DNA of 44,211 nucleotides from assembly GCA_017427465.1 (NCBI GenBank), contig JAFRST010000058.1, positions 1 through 44,211 of the forward strand. Reading direction: 5' to 3'. Shown here in pieces: positions 33,497 through 41,038 of the stretch. The stretch is from Clostridiales bacterium. Lineage in GTDB: Bacteria; Bacillota; Clostridia; Saccharofermentanales; Saccharofermentanaceae. Below the pieces are notes generated by a model. That model saw only the letters and a list, made by a program, of their open reading frames with translations. It was not told the origin of the DNA and ran no database searches. The position numbers and the translations under genes are program-made. Every line of letters begins with the position of its first letter. Within the stretch, counting starts at the first letter, position 1.

Positions 33497-33808
33497 GTGG
33501 AAGCACGCTCTAATTCCACATTTATCAAGACTTTTGCAGCAATCACCGTCACAGCGATGCTGTTGGTCATACTTCTTGCAGGAATATTTATTGCACTTGA
33601 AGCTGACCATGAATGTGAAGGTGAAGACTGCCCCATTTGTGAATGCTTAGAGCAGTGCCAGGCTACGCTTCACCAGTTAGGCAGCGTTACTGTCACAAGC
33701 AAAGCCGTTCTTTTCCCGGTTCTCCTTTTGATCGTTTCAGGAATTCATTTCGCAAGGGTGATCCGCAGGGAAACACCTGTCTCCATTAAAGTCCAATTGA
33801 ATAATTAA
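33497..33808 (+). CDS. Small membrane protein with Cys/His-rich loop
   Basis: 103 residues with a GTG start at 33497 (GGAG about 9 nt upstream). Two membrane segments, about 10-34 and 66-88. The loop between them carries HECEGEDCPICECLEQC: five Cys with a CxxCxC core, plus His. A metal (zinc) site facing outward is likely. Similar HxCxGxDCPxC proteins accompany zinc ABC transporters in Clostridia, which I recall but cannot verify here. It is the first gene under the Fur/Zur-type operator. Confidence 0.75.
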   Translation: MEARSNSTFIKTFAAITVTAMLLVILLAGIFIALEADHECEGEDCPICECLEQCQATLHQLGSVTVTSKAVLFPVLLLIVSGIHFARVIRRETPVSIKVQLNN

Positions 33809-33820
33809 TTACCTCCGGAT

Positions 33821-33857
33821 AAGAGCACCTGTCCCAAGCGGGATTTCCGCTCTTTTT
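33821..33857 (+). terminator. Hairpin between the small Cys-rich gene and the zinc-binding lipoprotein gene
   Basis: AAGAGC (33821-33826) and GCTCTT (33849-33854) with inner CCC-aagc-GGG, ending TTTTT. It probably lets only part of the transcription pass, keeping the first gene higher. Confidence 0.65.
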
Positions 33858-33892
33858 CGATGCACAAAGATAATTATTCCGGAGGTTCTATC

Positions 33893-34960
33893 GTGAAAAA
33901 GTTAATATCAATTCTGGCAGCGGCCGCAATGATGGCCGGCTGTCTGTGCGGTTGTAATTCCGCACAAAAGGCAAACACCAGTGACAAGATGAAGATCGTT
34001 ACAACTATCTTCCCCGAGTATGACTGGGTCAATAACATTCTTGGTGACAAAGCATCAAATGCTGAACTCACAATGCTTCTCGACAACGGTGTCGATCTTC
34101 ACAGCTTCCAGCCTACAGCTGCAGATATCCTCAAGATCTCTGAGTGCGATCTTTTCATCTATGTAGGCGGTGAGTCTGACGAGTGGGTAGAAGACGTCCT
34201 CAAGGAAGCTACAAATAAGGACATGATCGCTATCAATCTTCTTGAAGTGCTTGGCGACAAGGTTGTCGAAGAAGAGATCGTCGAAGGCATGCAGGAAGAG
34301 GAAGAAGACCATGACCATGATCACGAGCACGAAGATCACGACCATGAGCATGAAGACGAAGACGAGCATGAACATGAGCACGAGGACATTGCGAAGACTC
34401 ACGAACATCACCATGACGAAGCTGAGTACGATGAGCATGTATGGCTCTCGCTCCGCAATTCCGCAATTCTCGTAAACAGCATTTCTGAAGCTATCCAGAA
34501 GATCGATCCTGCCAACGCAGAGACTTATAAAGCAAACGCTGCTTCTTACATTGAGAAGCTCAATGCCCTTGATGCAGATTATCAGTCAGCTGTAAGCGCG
34601 GCTTCAAAGAACACTATCCTGTTCGGAGACCGCTTCCCTTTCCGTTATCTCGTAGATGACTATAATCTTGAATACTATGCTGCTTTTGTAGGCTGCTCAG
34701 CTGAGTCTGAAGCAAGCTTCGAGACGATTGTTTTCTTAGCAGGCAAGGTCGATGAATTATCACTCCCTGCAGTCCTTACCATCGAAGGAAAAGACCACAG
34801 CATCGCGCAGACGATCGTTGAGAATACAGCAACAAAAGACCAAAAGATCCTCACTATGGATTCAATGCAGTCCACTACTTCAGAAGACGTCAAAAACGGA
34901 GCATCCTACTTATCCATTATGGAATCCAACTTGGATATCCTGAAGAAAGCTTTGGGCTGA
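33893..34960 (+). CDS. znuA: Zinc ABC transporter substrate-binding lipoprotein
   Basis: 355 residues from a GTG at 33893 (GGAGG 7 nt upstream). Lipobox AMMAGC (Cys17) or LCGC (Cys21). ZnuA/AdcA fold with VDLHSFQPT (metal His), a His/Asp/Glu-rich loop of about 45 residues (about 138-183) typical of zinc binders, then DEHVWLSLRNS (second metal His) and a C-terminal lobe with FGDRFPFRYLVDDYNLEYYAA. No znuB/znuC lies in the window, so the permease is encoded elsewhere. The Fur/Zur-type operator upstream fits zinc limitation. Confidence 0.93.
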   Translation: MKKLISILAAAAMMAGCLCGCNSAQKANTSDKMKIVTTIFPEYDWVNNILGDKASNAELTMLLDNGVDLHSFQPTAADILKISECDLFIYVGGESDEWVEDVLKEATNKDMIAINLLEVLGDKVVEEEIVEGMQEEEEDHDHDHEHEDHDHEHEDEDEHEHEHEDIAKTHEHHHDEAEYDEHVWLSLRNSAILVNSISEAIQKIDPANAETYKANAASYIEKLNALDADYQSAVSAASKNTILFGDRFPFRYLVDDYNLEYYAAFVGCSAESEASFETIVFLAGKVDELSLPAVLTIEGKDHSIAQTIVENTATKDQKILTMDSMQSTTSEDVKNGASYLSIMESNLDILKKALG

Positions 34961-34992
34961 TAAAACAAGACAACTGCCACAACAAATAGATG

Positions 34993-35030
34993 CCCTGCTG
35001 TCAGGATCCCCCCGACTTCTGGCAGCAGGG
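34993..35030 (+). other. Strong hairpin in the znuA-lipoprotein spacer
   Basis: CCCTGCTGtCAG / CTGgCAGCAGGG, with a further CAACT (34971-34975) / AGTTG (35032-35036) around it. No T-run follows, so it may be a processing or mRNA-stabilising structure rather than a terminator. Confidence 0.55.
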
Positions 35031-35055
35031 AAGTTGTATAAAAGGAGATCACATC

Positions 35056-35637
35056 ATGCGAAAGACACTGTCAGTCATAATATCCGTATCCCTTCTCGCG
35101 TTAGCGGGCTGCCGGACTGCGGAAAGCGAGCCCAGGCACGGCTTCACACAGGCGACCGGCGTCGCTGATGTTCTCGCATCTGCTACAGCTGACAGCAACC
35201 AAGATACTTCAGCAGCAGTCACCGAATCTGAAGAGACAAACATATACGACATCGAGAGCATTCTTGAATACGGTGATGATGACGTGGACTTAGACCTTAC
35301 AGTGCTTTCTTCGAACATGATCTATTCCGAAGTTTTCGCGATGGTTTATGCTTCCGACGAATACATCGGGAAAACGATCAAGATGGAAGGCATTTTCTCA
35401 TATGTGGAAGACGAAGCAACAGGCAATTGCTACTATGCCTGCATTGTCCGCGATGCAACGCAGTGCTGCGCGCAGGGCATAGAGTTCGTTCCTGCGGATG
35501 ACTATACTTATCCAGATGATTTCCCGGCAGTCGGTGAAGACATCTGCGTGTCAGGAGTTTTCGACACATACATGGAAGGTAACGGAAGATATCTGACATT
35601 AAGAGATGCCAGACTCCTTCCTTTGACCGGCGAATAA
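35056..35637 (+). CDS. Lipoprotein of the zinc cluster
   Basis: 193 residues from the ATG at 35056 (AAAGGAG). Lipobox ALAGC (Cys19). An acidic Ser/Thr/Asp linker leads to a C-terminal OB-like domain (about 90-190): YSEVFAMVYASDEYIGKTIKMEGIFSY, CIVRDATQCCAQGIEF, then VGEDICVSGVFDTY. The CC motif is like the CCA(x) motif of the C-terminal domain of the TIGR03943/YcgR family, which is Zur-controlled in Bacillus. So a role in zinc capture or delivery to the zinc-binding protein is plausible but inferred. Same direction as znuA, 95 bp after it. Confidence 0.75.
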   Translation: MRKTLSVIISVSLLALAGCRTAESEPRHGFTQATGVADVLASATADSNQDTSAAVTESEETNIYDIESILEYGDDDVDLDLTVLSSNMIYSEVFAMVYASDEYIGKTIKMEGIFSYVEDEATGNCYYACIVRDATQCCAQGIEFVPADDYTYPDDFPAVGEDICVSGVFDTYMEGNGRYLTLRDARLLPLTGE

Positions 35638-35639
35638 GA

Positions 35640-36437
35640 TCACACTTTTCTCGCGAGCTCCAAGTCCATCGTGTCGCTTATCGTAATCGTTCCGCCGTGA
35701 CGATTGATAGCATCTTCTATGCCTGCGAAAAACTCATTTCTGATCTGCTCTTCGATAGCGATATGGTCGGAATAAGTTCCTAAAAGCTGAGTATATTCTT
35801 TTGCAGTAAACACTCTTTCGCGATAGAAAAGATGACACTCGATATCCTTGAAGCCATACTTCTCGGGGATCAAGGAAATAGCCTTTGCATCTTCTTCGGT
35901 AAACCATTTGCGCGTACCGGATTTGATGTTGTGCTGCTTGTTGTAATACTCCTGGTATAACGCATCTATCTCTGCGGCAAGTTCCGGTGCATTCTTGCAG
36001 TTGCGCGGACGGTTGGCAAAACGCGCGAAGGCTCCGCCCTTCTTAAGCATCTCAAAGACTTTCTTATAACCAATCTCTTCGGGCACCCAGTGGAAAGCCG
36101 TCGCTGAGAAAACCAGGTCAAAAGAATCAGAAGGCAGATCAACATCTTCAAACTTGCCCGTGATAACCGAGAACTTCGGATAATCTTTAAACTTCTCCTT
36201 CAATAGATTCGAGAAATTCTCTCCGTATTCGACGCTGATCAGTTCACAGCCTTTCGTCAATACGGGAGCCGTCGCCTGACCGCTTCCGCTTCCTACTTCT
36301 ACAACTTTTGAATCTTCGCCTATGCTTACATAATCGAATATCGTCTTAAAAAGTTCCGGCGCATAACCTGGGCGCATCTTATCGTAATTGGCGACTACTG
36401 TATCGAATGTTCCTTCTAATCCTTTAAAACTTGGCAT
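35640..36437 (-). CDS. Class I SAM-dependent methyltransferase
   Basis: 265 residues. Motif I is VVEVGSGSGQAT (about 42-53), acidic residue after strand 2 in ISVEYGENF, and DLPSDSFDLVFSATAFHWV for motifs II/III. The first residues (TFDTVVANYDKMRPGYAPEL) are typical of this small-molecule group (UbiE/Tam-like). The substrate is unknown. It converges with the zinc-cluster lipoprotein, with only 2 bases between stop codons. Confidence 0.88.
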   Translation of the reverse strand: MPSFKGLEGTFDTVVANYDKMRPGYAPELFKTIFDYVSIGEDSKVVEVGSGSGQATAPVLTKGCELISVEYGENFSNLLKEKFKDYPKFSVITGKFEDVDLPSDSFDLVFSATAFHWVPEEIGYKKVFEMLKKGGAFARFANRPRNCKNAPELAAEIDALYQEYYNKQHNIKSGTRKWFTEEDAKAISLIPEKYGFKDIECHLFYRERVFTAKEYTQLLGTYSDHIAIEEQIRNEFFAGIEDAINRHGGTITISDTMDLELARKV

Positions 36438-36446
36438 AACCGGACC

Positions 36447-37841
36447 TCACGAGTTTATTTGTCTTGTCCTGAATTCTCTGTCAGCATCTATAAGATCACG
36501 GAGCGCCGAATTAAAATCTTCAGCGGCTGCGCTCTTCTCCTCATCATTACCATCAGGCACATCACCATACTGCTTCAGATAATTTACGGCCATGCTTATC
36601 TTGCCCGGATAGAATTGGTCTGTTCCGGTAAAATGTTCCTTAGCTTCATCAATGCGCGCTCTCAGATCTTTCAATTGTTCCTCTGTCAGCATATCCGTGA
36701 CCTTCATCTCGCCGAAGGCTCTCCACCTGCCTGCGCATAATATCCTTCCGCGAATTGCATCCGGGTCATCAGGACAATTCGCAAGGACTTGCAAGAATCT
36801 TTTGTCGGCTTCGGCAAAATCGCTTTCCTTCAGGAATTCATATGCTTTCTGCTTCACATCGCCAAAGAACAGGGAATACCCGTAAGCAATGCCGCAATAC
36901 CTGCACACATAAAGTTTCCGCGATCTGTCCAGGATCATGTCACCGCCGCATTTAGAGCACGTAACATTTTTTAATTCTGACGTGCGGACAATACTGTCAG
37001 ACTGAGGTTTATACTCTTTTGTTGCCTGCTTGATGTCACTTGTTTTCGGCCGCAATCCTTCCAATTCTTTAAATACATTTTTATAGGATTCCTCTAAAGG
37101 TTCCATCTTATCGTTTAATTCGCGGGCCTTTTTTCTCAGTTCGTAATACGGGTTCATATTGATCTGATATTCAGCTTCTATTTTCTCGTATCTGGAATTT
37201 GCGAAAATGCCTCCGCCGACAAGCAAAATGAGAAGGCCCAAGAATACCCAGGGTGATGCAATTGTCGCTAACAAAATAAACACATATCCTGTCGGAAGAA
37301 CAACCAGAGTCCCTCCCCCTAATAAGCCTGCCATTTTCTTGTGTTTTTCTCTGTCAAGCTTTGCCTTGCCCTCATCTGCGCGTTTCAGAAGGGTGTATTT
37401 CTTGCCGCTGAGCTCGTTATATTCACGCGCTATAGGAAGCATCTCAGAAAGCTTGGCAAAATAAGGAGCACCTATTCCGGAAGAATATCTTTCATCTTTC
37501 TCAAGCAGCTCACAAAGCTTGGCACCTTGTCCCAGATTGATCTTCTTCGGTTCATCAAGGTTAGTGAAAGAAGTCAGATTGGCGATGCTCAGCGCATATG
37601 CACAAAGCAGTTCATAGTCATCCGAATCCTTGGGCAATACAATATCAAGTTTTTTCTTTGCAGCTGCAAAATCCTTGCGTTTCCAAAGCTCATGGACCTC
37701 GTCCAGAATATCTTTCTTATGGAAGGCCATGACATCAAAACGCGCGCCACAGAAAGGACAGTCGAAGACATCCTCATCTCTGTCAACGTTCAAAACTCCA
37801 CCGCAGTTGGAACAAGAATAACTTTTAAGTCTGGCAGGCAT
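36447..37841 (-). CDS. Zinc-ribbon protein with central membrane segments
   Basis: 464 residues from the ATG at 37841 (AGGGG 8 nt upstream); the longer frame to 37895 has no such site. Ribbon 1 is CSNCGGVLNVDRDEDVFDCPFCG (about 9-31), and ribbon 2 is CSKCGGDMILDRSRKLYVCRYCG (about 308-330). Two membrane segments lie between about 180 and 220, with helical regions around them. The C-terminal part (about 350-460) resembles TPR-like helices (AYEFLKESDFAEADKRFLQVLANCPDDPDAIRGR). Unknown function; 9 bp upstream of the methyltransferase gene. Confidence 0.75.
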   Translation of the reverse strand: MPARLKSYSCSNCGGVLNVDRDEDVFDCPFCGARFDVMAFHKKDILDEVHELWKRKDFAAAKKKLDIVLPKDSDDYELLCAYALSIANLTSFTNLDEPKKINLGQGAKLCELLEKDERYSSGIGAPYFAKLSEMLPIAREYNELSGKKYTLLKRADEGKAKLDREKHKKMAGLLGGGTLVVLPTGYVFILLATIASPWVFLGLLILLVGGGIFANSRYEKIEAEYQINMNPYYELRKKARELNDKMEPLEESYKNVFKELEGLRPKTSDIKQATKEYKPQSDSIVRTSELKNVTCSKCGGDMILDRSRKLYVCRYCGIAYGYSLFFGDVKQKAYEFLKESDFAEADKRFLQVLANCPDDPDAIRGRILCAGRWRAFGEMKVTDMLTEEQLKDLRARIDEAKEHFTGTDQFYPGKISMAVNYLKQYGDVPDGNDEEKSAAAEDFNSALRDLIDADREFRTRQINS

Positions 37842-37976
37842 TTCCATTCCCCTATTAAGCCGGTAAAACCCTTCAAAACAATGTAATGATATCACATTCC
37901 ATTGTTTCTTGTCTTATAGGATCAGGATGGCTGCTTCGGCAGTCTTGGACGTGACAGAGAGGCGGTTAGCAATTAT

Positions 37977-39176
37977 TTAATTAACTGCCTCAGTCTCATC
38001 GGCGCTATGCTCATATTCTTCGCCGAAGCTCGTCTCGCAGATTGGCTTCCAATAATCATCAAATTCTTTTAGCAGTCTGAAATCGCTGAAATTATCGATA
38101 ACGATGTATTCATATTGCGTGTTGTAAATGTATATTTCATAATAGCAGTCACGTAATGCAGACTCCCCGTATTCTTCCACACCGACAAAAAGCCTGATGT
38201 CATAACTGAGAAACTCTCTGGCAGAATCAGTTAATTCGGCGCACATACCGGAATTCAGGAAGTTATCTTCATCAACATCGAAATACACCCTGTTCTTCCG
38301 GAAATCAACGAGCATACTCTCAGTTCTCATATCGTTATTTTCAGGATCAGGAATGTCCAGGATCATATACATGTATCTTGCGTCATCAAGAATGCTGCAA
38401 AGAGTATCATAGTCATAATCCGTTATCTCCTGGGCGTACACCCCGATATAGGGGATGCTGTATCCCAGTGCTCCATAGTTTCCCGTTGCTATAATATTTT
38501 CCAGCTCATCTTTGCAGGAGCGTTCTTTCATATCTCTCGGTTTGATCTGCCAAAAGTAAATATAATCTTCTATGTATTCATCATCGATCTCGCCGTCAGC
38601 AAGACCGTACCACTCCTTAAACTCATCTACTGTAACAATATCCTCAACAGGAACCGGGATGTATTCTATTTGCGGGAAATAAGAACACATCATATCAATG
38701 ATCTCGTTTAATTCCTCCTGCTCGTAGCAATAACCGTCATAGATCTCGAACGGTTCCTCATCTTCGCTGTAATAATACTCGAAACACCAGGTACTGCCGT
38801 CATAGACTTCTTCTGAATAATTCCTGAAGGGATCTTTTTTAAGACAGCGCTCGGCAAACTCATAAAGTGTCTTATAGTCTTCATCATTCAGGTCAGCTTC
38901 AGCGTACAAGGTGTCGGTCATCTGGTAATATACACTTCTCGTAACATGGCCGTTCCACTCTATTACAAATGAATAACCTGTAATGTCGTTATTGCCCTCA
39001 TACATCAGACCCCAATTTGAAGAGCCCATATAGAACATAATGCCTTCCTTTGCACGCAGTTCATCATAATCGACATTTTTCTTATCTCTTTTCCCGGAAC
39101 CTGATTTAGGCGCAGCAGAACAGGAAGCCAAAAGGCATACAGAAAGCAACAATAGGGCAAATGATCTTTTTCTCAT
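37977..39176 (-). CDS. Uncharacterised lipoprotein
   Basis: 399 residues. RBS is a G-run (GGGGGGG) 7 nt before the ATG. Lipobox LLASC (Cys19). The mature part is very acidic, rich in Asp/Glu/Tyr (EDYIYFWQIKPRD, YDYDTLCSILDDARYMYMIL). No domain recognised. Such anchored acidic proteins are common in Clostridia. It stands alone between the zinc-ribbon gene and hydE. Confidence 0.72.
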   Translation of the reverse strand: MRKRSFALLLLSVCLLASCSAAPKSGSGKRDKKNVDYDELRAKEGIMFYMGSSNWGLMYEGNNDITGYSFVIEWNGHVTRSVYYQMTDTLYAEADLNDEDYKTLYEFAERCLKKDPFRNYSEEVYDGSTWCFEYYYSEDEEPFEIYDGYCYEQEELNEIIDMMCSYFPQIEYIPVPVEDIVTVDEFKEWYGLADGEIDDEYIEDYIYFWQIKPRDMKERSCKDELENIIATGNYGALGYSIPYIGVYAQEITDYDYDTLCSILDDARYMYMILDIPDPENNDMRTESMLVDFRKNRVYFDVDEDNFLNSGMCAELTDSAREFLSYDIRLFVGVEEYGESALRDCYYEIYIYNTQYEYIVIDNFSDFRLLKEFDDYWKPICETSFGEEYEHSADETEAVN

Positions 39177-39298
39177 AACAATTCCCCCCCGTTGAAAAAG
39201 CCGTTTGTTTTCCGCCTATATCATGTATACAGATAACTGAATTGTTTTGTTGCACTAATAATAATATTTTCCGAAATGAATATGGTAAGTCAAAAAGC

Positions 39299-40363
39299 TT
39301 ACACAAAATCAGGGTGGTCGCCCCTGCTGTCGGCAACGTGATAACCTATACGGCTGACTCTGGCCCTGAGGCACGCGTTGCATTCTGCAGCTTCTTCACC
39401 GGTGCAGATCTTACCGTCGTAGAGAAGATATTTCTCGCGCACGTTTGAAGGTGAGAGATTAGGCATCATAACATTAGCGCCCGCAAGTATTCCCTTCTCC
39501 CTGCCCAGTGCATCAGCCGTGCCGAGCGCAGTAGTTGCGGGCAGAAGAACCTTAGGGAACAGCAGTCTTAATATGGCGAGCAGGCGCAGTGTGCGGTCGA
39601 CACTTCCCTCGGGTTCATCCTTAAACGGAGTATCCTTGTGAGGAATGAAAGGACCGATGCCGATCATGTGCGGCTGCAGTTCCTTCATAAACAGAATGTC
39701 TTCGTATATGTGATCAACCGTCTGGTGAGGCGTGCCGACCATTATTCCGCAGCCTACCTGGAAGCCGATCTCTTTTAAGTCAAAAAGGCACTGCTTGCGG
39801 CGAGCGCCTGACATCGATGCGGGGTGAAGCATCGAATAGTGCTCTTCATCCGCAGTCTCGTGGCGAAGCAGATATCTGTCTGCGCCGTAATCGAAAAATT
39901 CCTGATAACTCTCTTTGGACTTCTCACCGATAGAGAGCGTAACTGCGCAGTCAGGGTGAGCTATCTTTATCTTGCGGACTATGCTGCAGATCCTGTCATC
40001 CGTGTAATAAGGATCTTCTCCGCTCTGAAGTACGAAAGTCTTAAAACCGATCTTCGCGCCGATATCACAGCAAGAGAGTATCTCCTCCTCAGAAAGCCTG
40101 TATCTTTCAGCATTTCTGTTACTGCACCGGATACCGCAATAGTAGCAGTCATTCTTACAGTAATTGGAAAACTCTATAAGCCCTCTTAAGTAAACCTCTT
40201 TAAGGAAATATATCTCAGCAACATCTCTTGCAGCGGCAAATAAATACTCGATATCATCCTTATCGCCGCGCTCCAAAAGATACGCAAAATCTCCCCCTGA
40301 GATACTCTGCGAACCTTTCAGTTTATCCACGATGTCTTTAAACACATTATCCATATCAGCCAA
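39299..40363 (-). CDS. hydE: [FeFe]-hydrogenase maturase HydE, radical SAM
   Basis: 354 residues. Radical SAM [4Fe-4S] motif CxxxCxxC is Cys69, Cys73, Cys76 (YCKNDCYYCGIRC), a form typical of HydE. Later blocks are FVLQSGEDPYY, SIGEKSKESYQ, YLLRHETADEEHYSMLHP, GCGIMVGTPHQT and MPNLSP. HydE helps build the H-cluster with HydF and HydG. Neither those nor the hydrogenase are in the window. ThiH and BioB-type proteins share the fold, but the conserved blocks favour HydE. Confidence 0.93.
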   Translation of the reverse strand: MADMDNVFKDIVDKLKGSQSISGGDFAYLLERGDKDDIEYLFAAARDVAEIYFLKEVYLRGLIEFSNYCKNDCYYCGIRCSNRNAERYRLSEEEILSCCDIGAKIGFKTFVLQSGEDPYYTDDRICSIVRKIKIAHPDCAVTLSIGEKSKESYQEFFDYGADRYLLRHETADEEHYSMLHPASMSGARRKQCLFDLKEIGFQVGCGIMVGTPHQTVDHIYEDILFMKELQPHMIGIGPFIPHKDTPFKDEPEGSVDRTLRLLAILRLLFPKVLLPATTALGTADALGREKGILAGANVMMPNLSPSNVREKYLLYDGKICTGEEAAECNACLRARVSRIGYHVADSRGDHPDFV

Positions 40364-40429
40364 AGATTGTATCAGATTTTGAGGTCTACTTCCTTCTCGA
40401 AAAATGCTTTTTTTATCTGAATAAATTCT

Positions 40430-41005
40430 TCATTCGTGCACATTTTCGCACGCAGCAATTATCTTTTTAGTCTTAAGCCAGTCTTCCTTCGTCATGAGGT
40501 TAACGTGTCCTACTCTCTTCTCATGCATGAGCGGAACATCAACATCTTCGGATCTCCACTGATATTTGAAGCCGAGCTTTTCCTGCACACGCTTTGACTT
40601 CTCATTGCCGTCATAGTAGCCGCACCAGACTTTATTCATTCCCAAGTCCTCGAAAGCATGACGGAGCATTTCCCTGCCCGCCTCCGGCATGATGCCACGT
40701 CCCCAGAAGGGTTTGCCCAGCCAGTATCCGAGTTCACATTCATCTTCGCCTTCCGCAAGATCAGTCTTGTCACCGAACCTTAGTTCGATGCAGCCAATCG
40801 CCTTATTGTCTTCCTTAAGGCAGATTGCATATGCTTCCTTGCCGTTAACGACATTCGCGATAACACGCCTGCTCTCGTCAATATCTTTATGTGCAGGCCA
40901 TCCCGCGATTGGACCCACGTCAGGATCCTGGGCATATCTGAACATGTCCTCCGCATCCGTGTCTTCCCAGTGTCTTAAAATCAGTCTTTCGGTTTGAAGT
41001 GTCAT
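40430..41005 (-). CDS. GNAT acetyltransferase, RimJ/RimL type
   Basis: 191 residues. Starts TLQTERLILRHWEDTDAEDMFRY, the usual beginning of this group. The acetyl-CoA loop is FWGRGIMPEAGREML, and the C-terminal block is GYYDGNEKSKRVQEKLGFKYQW. It acetylates the N-terminus or a side chain of a protein or small molecule; the target is unknown. Separate transcription unit from hydE. Confidence 0.88.
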   Translation of the reverse strand: MTLQTERLILRHWEDTDAEDMFRYAQDPDVGPIAGWPAHKDIDESRRVIANVVNGKEAYAICLKEDNKAIGCIELRFGDKTDLAEGEDECELGYWLGKPFWGRGIMPEAGREMLRHAFEDLGMNKVWCGYYDGNEKSKRVQEKLGFKYQWRSEDVDVPLMHEKRVGHVNLMTKEDWLKTKKIIAACENVHE

Positions 41006-41038
41006 TTATCCTAAAACTCCTATTCAAGAGATTATATC

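Noticed and set aside
34055..34466. Antisense frames over the His-rich loop of the zinc-binding protein
   Set aside because: Low-complexity GAC/CAT/GAG codons read open in several frames; only the plus-strand gene has signals and family motifs.
34993..35030. Intrinsic terminator between znuA and the next lipoprotein
   Set aside because: The stem is strong but no T-run follows, so termination is not supported; kept as an unassigned hairpin.
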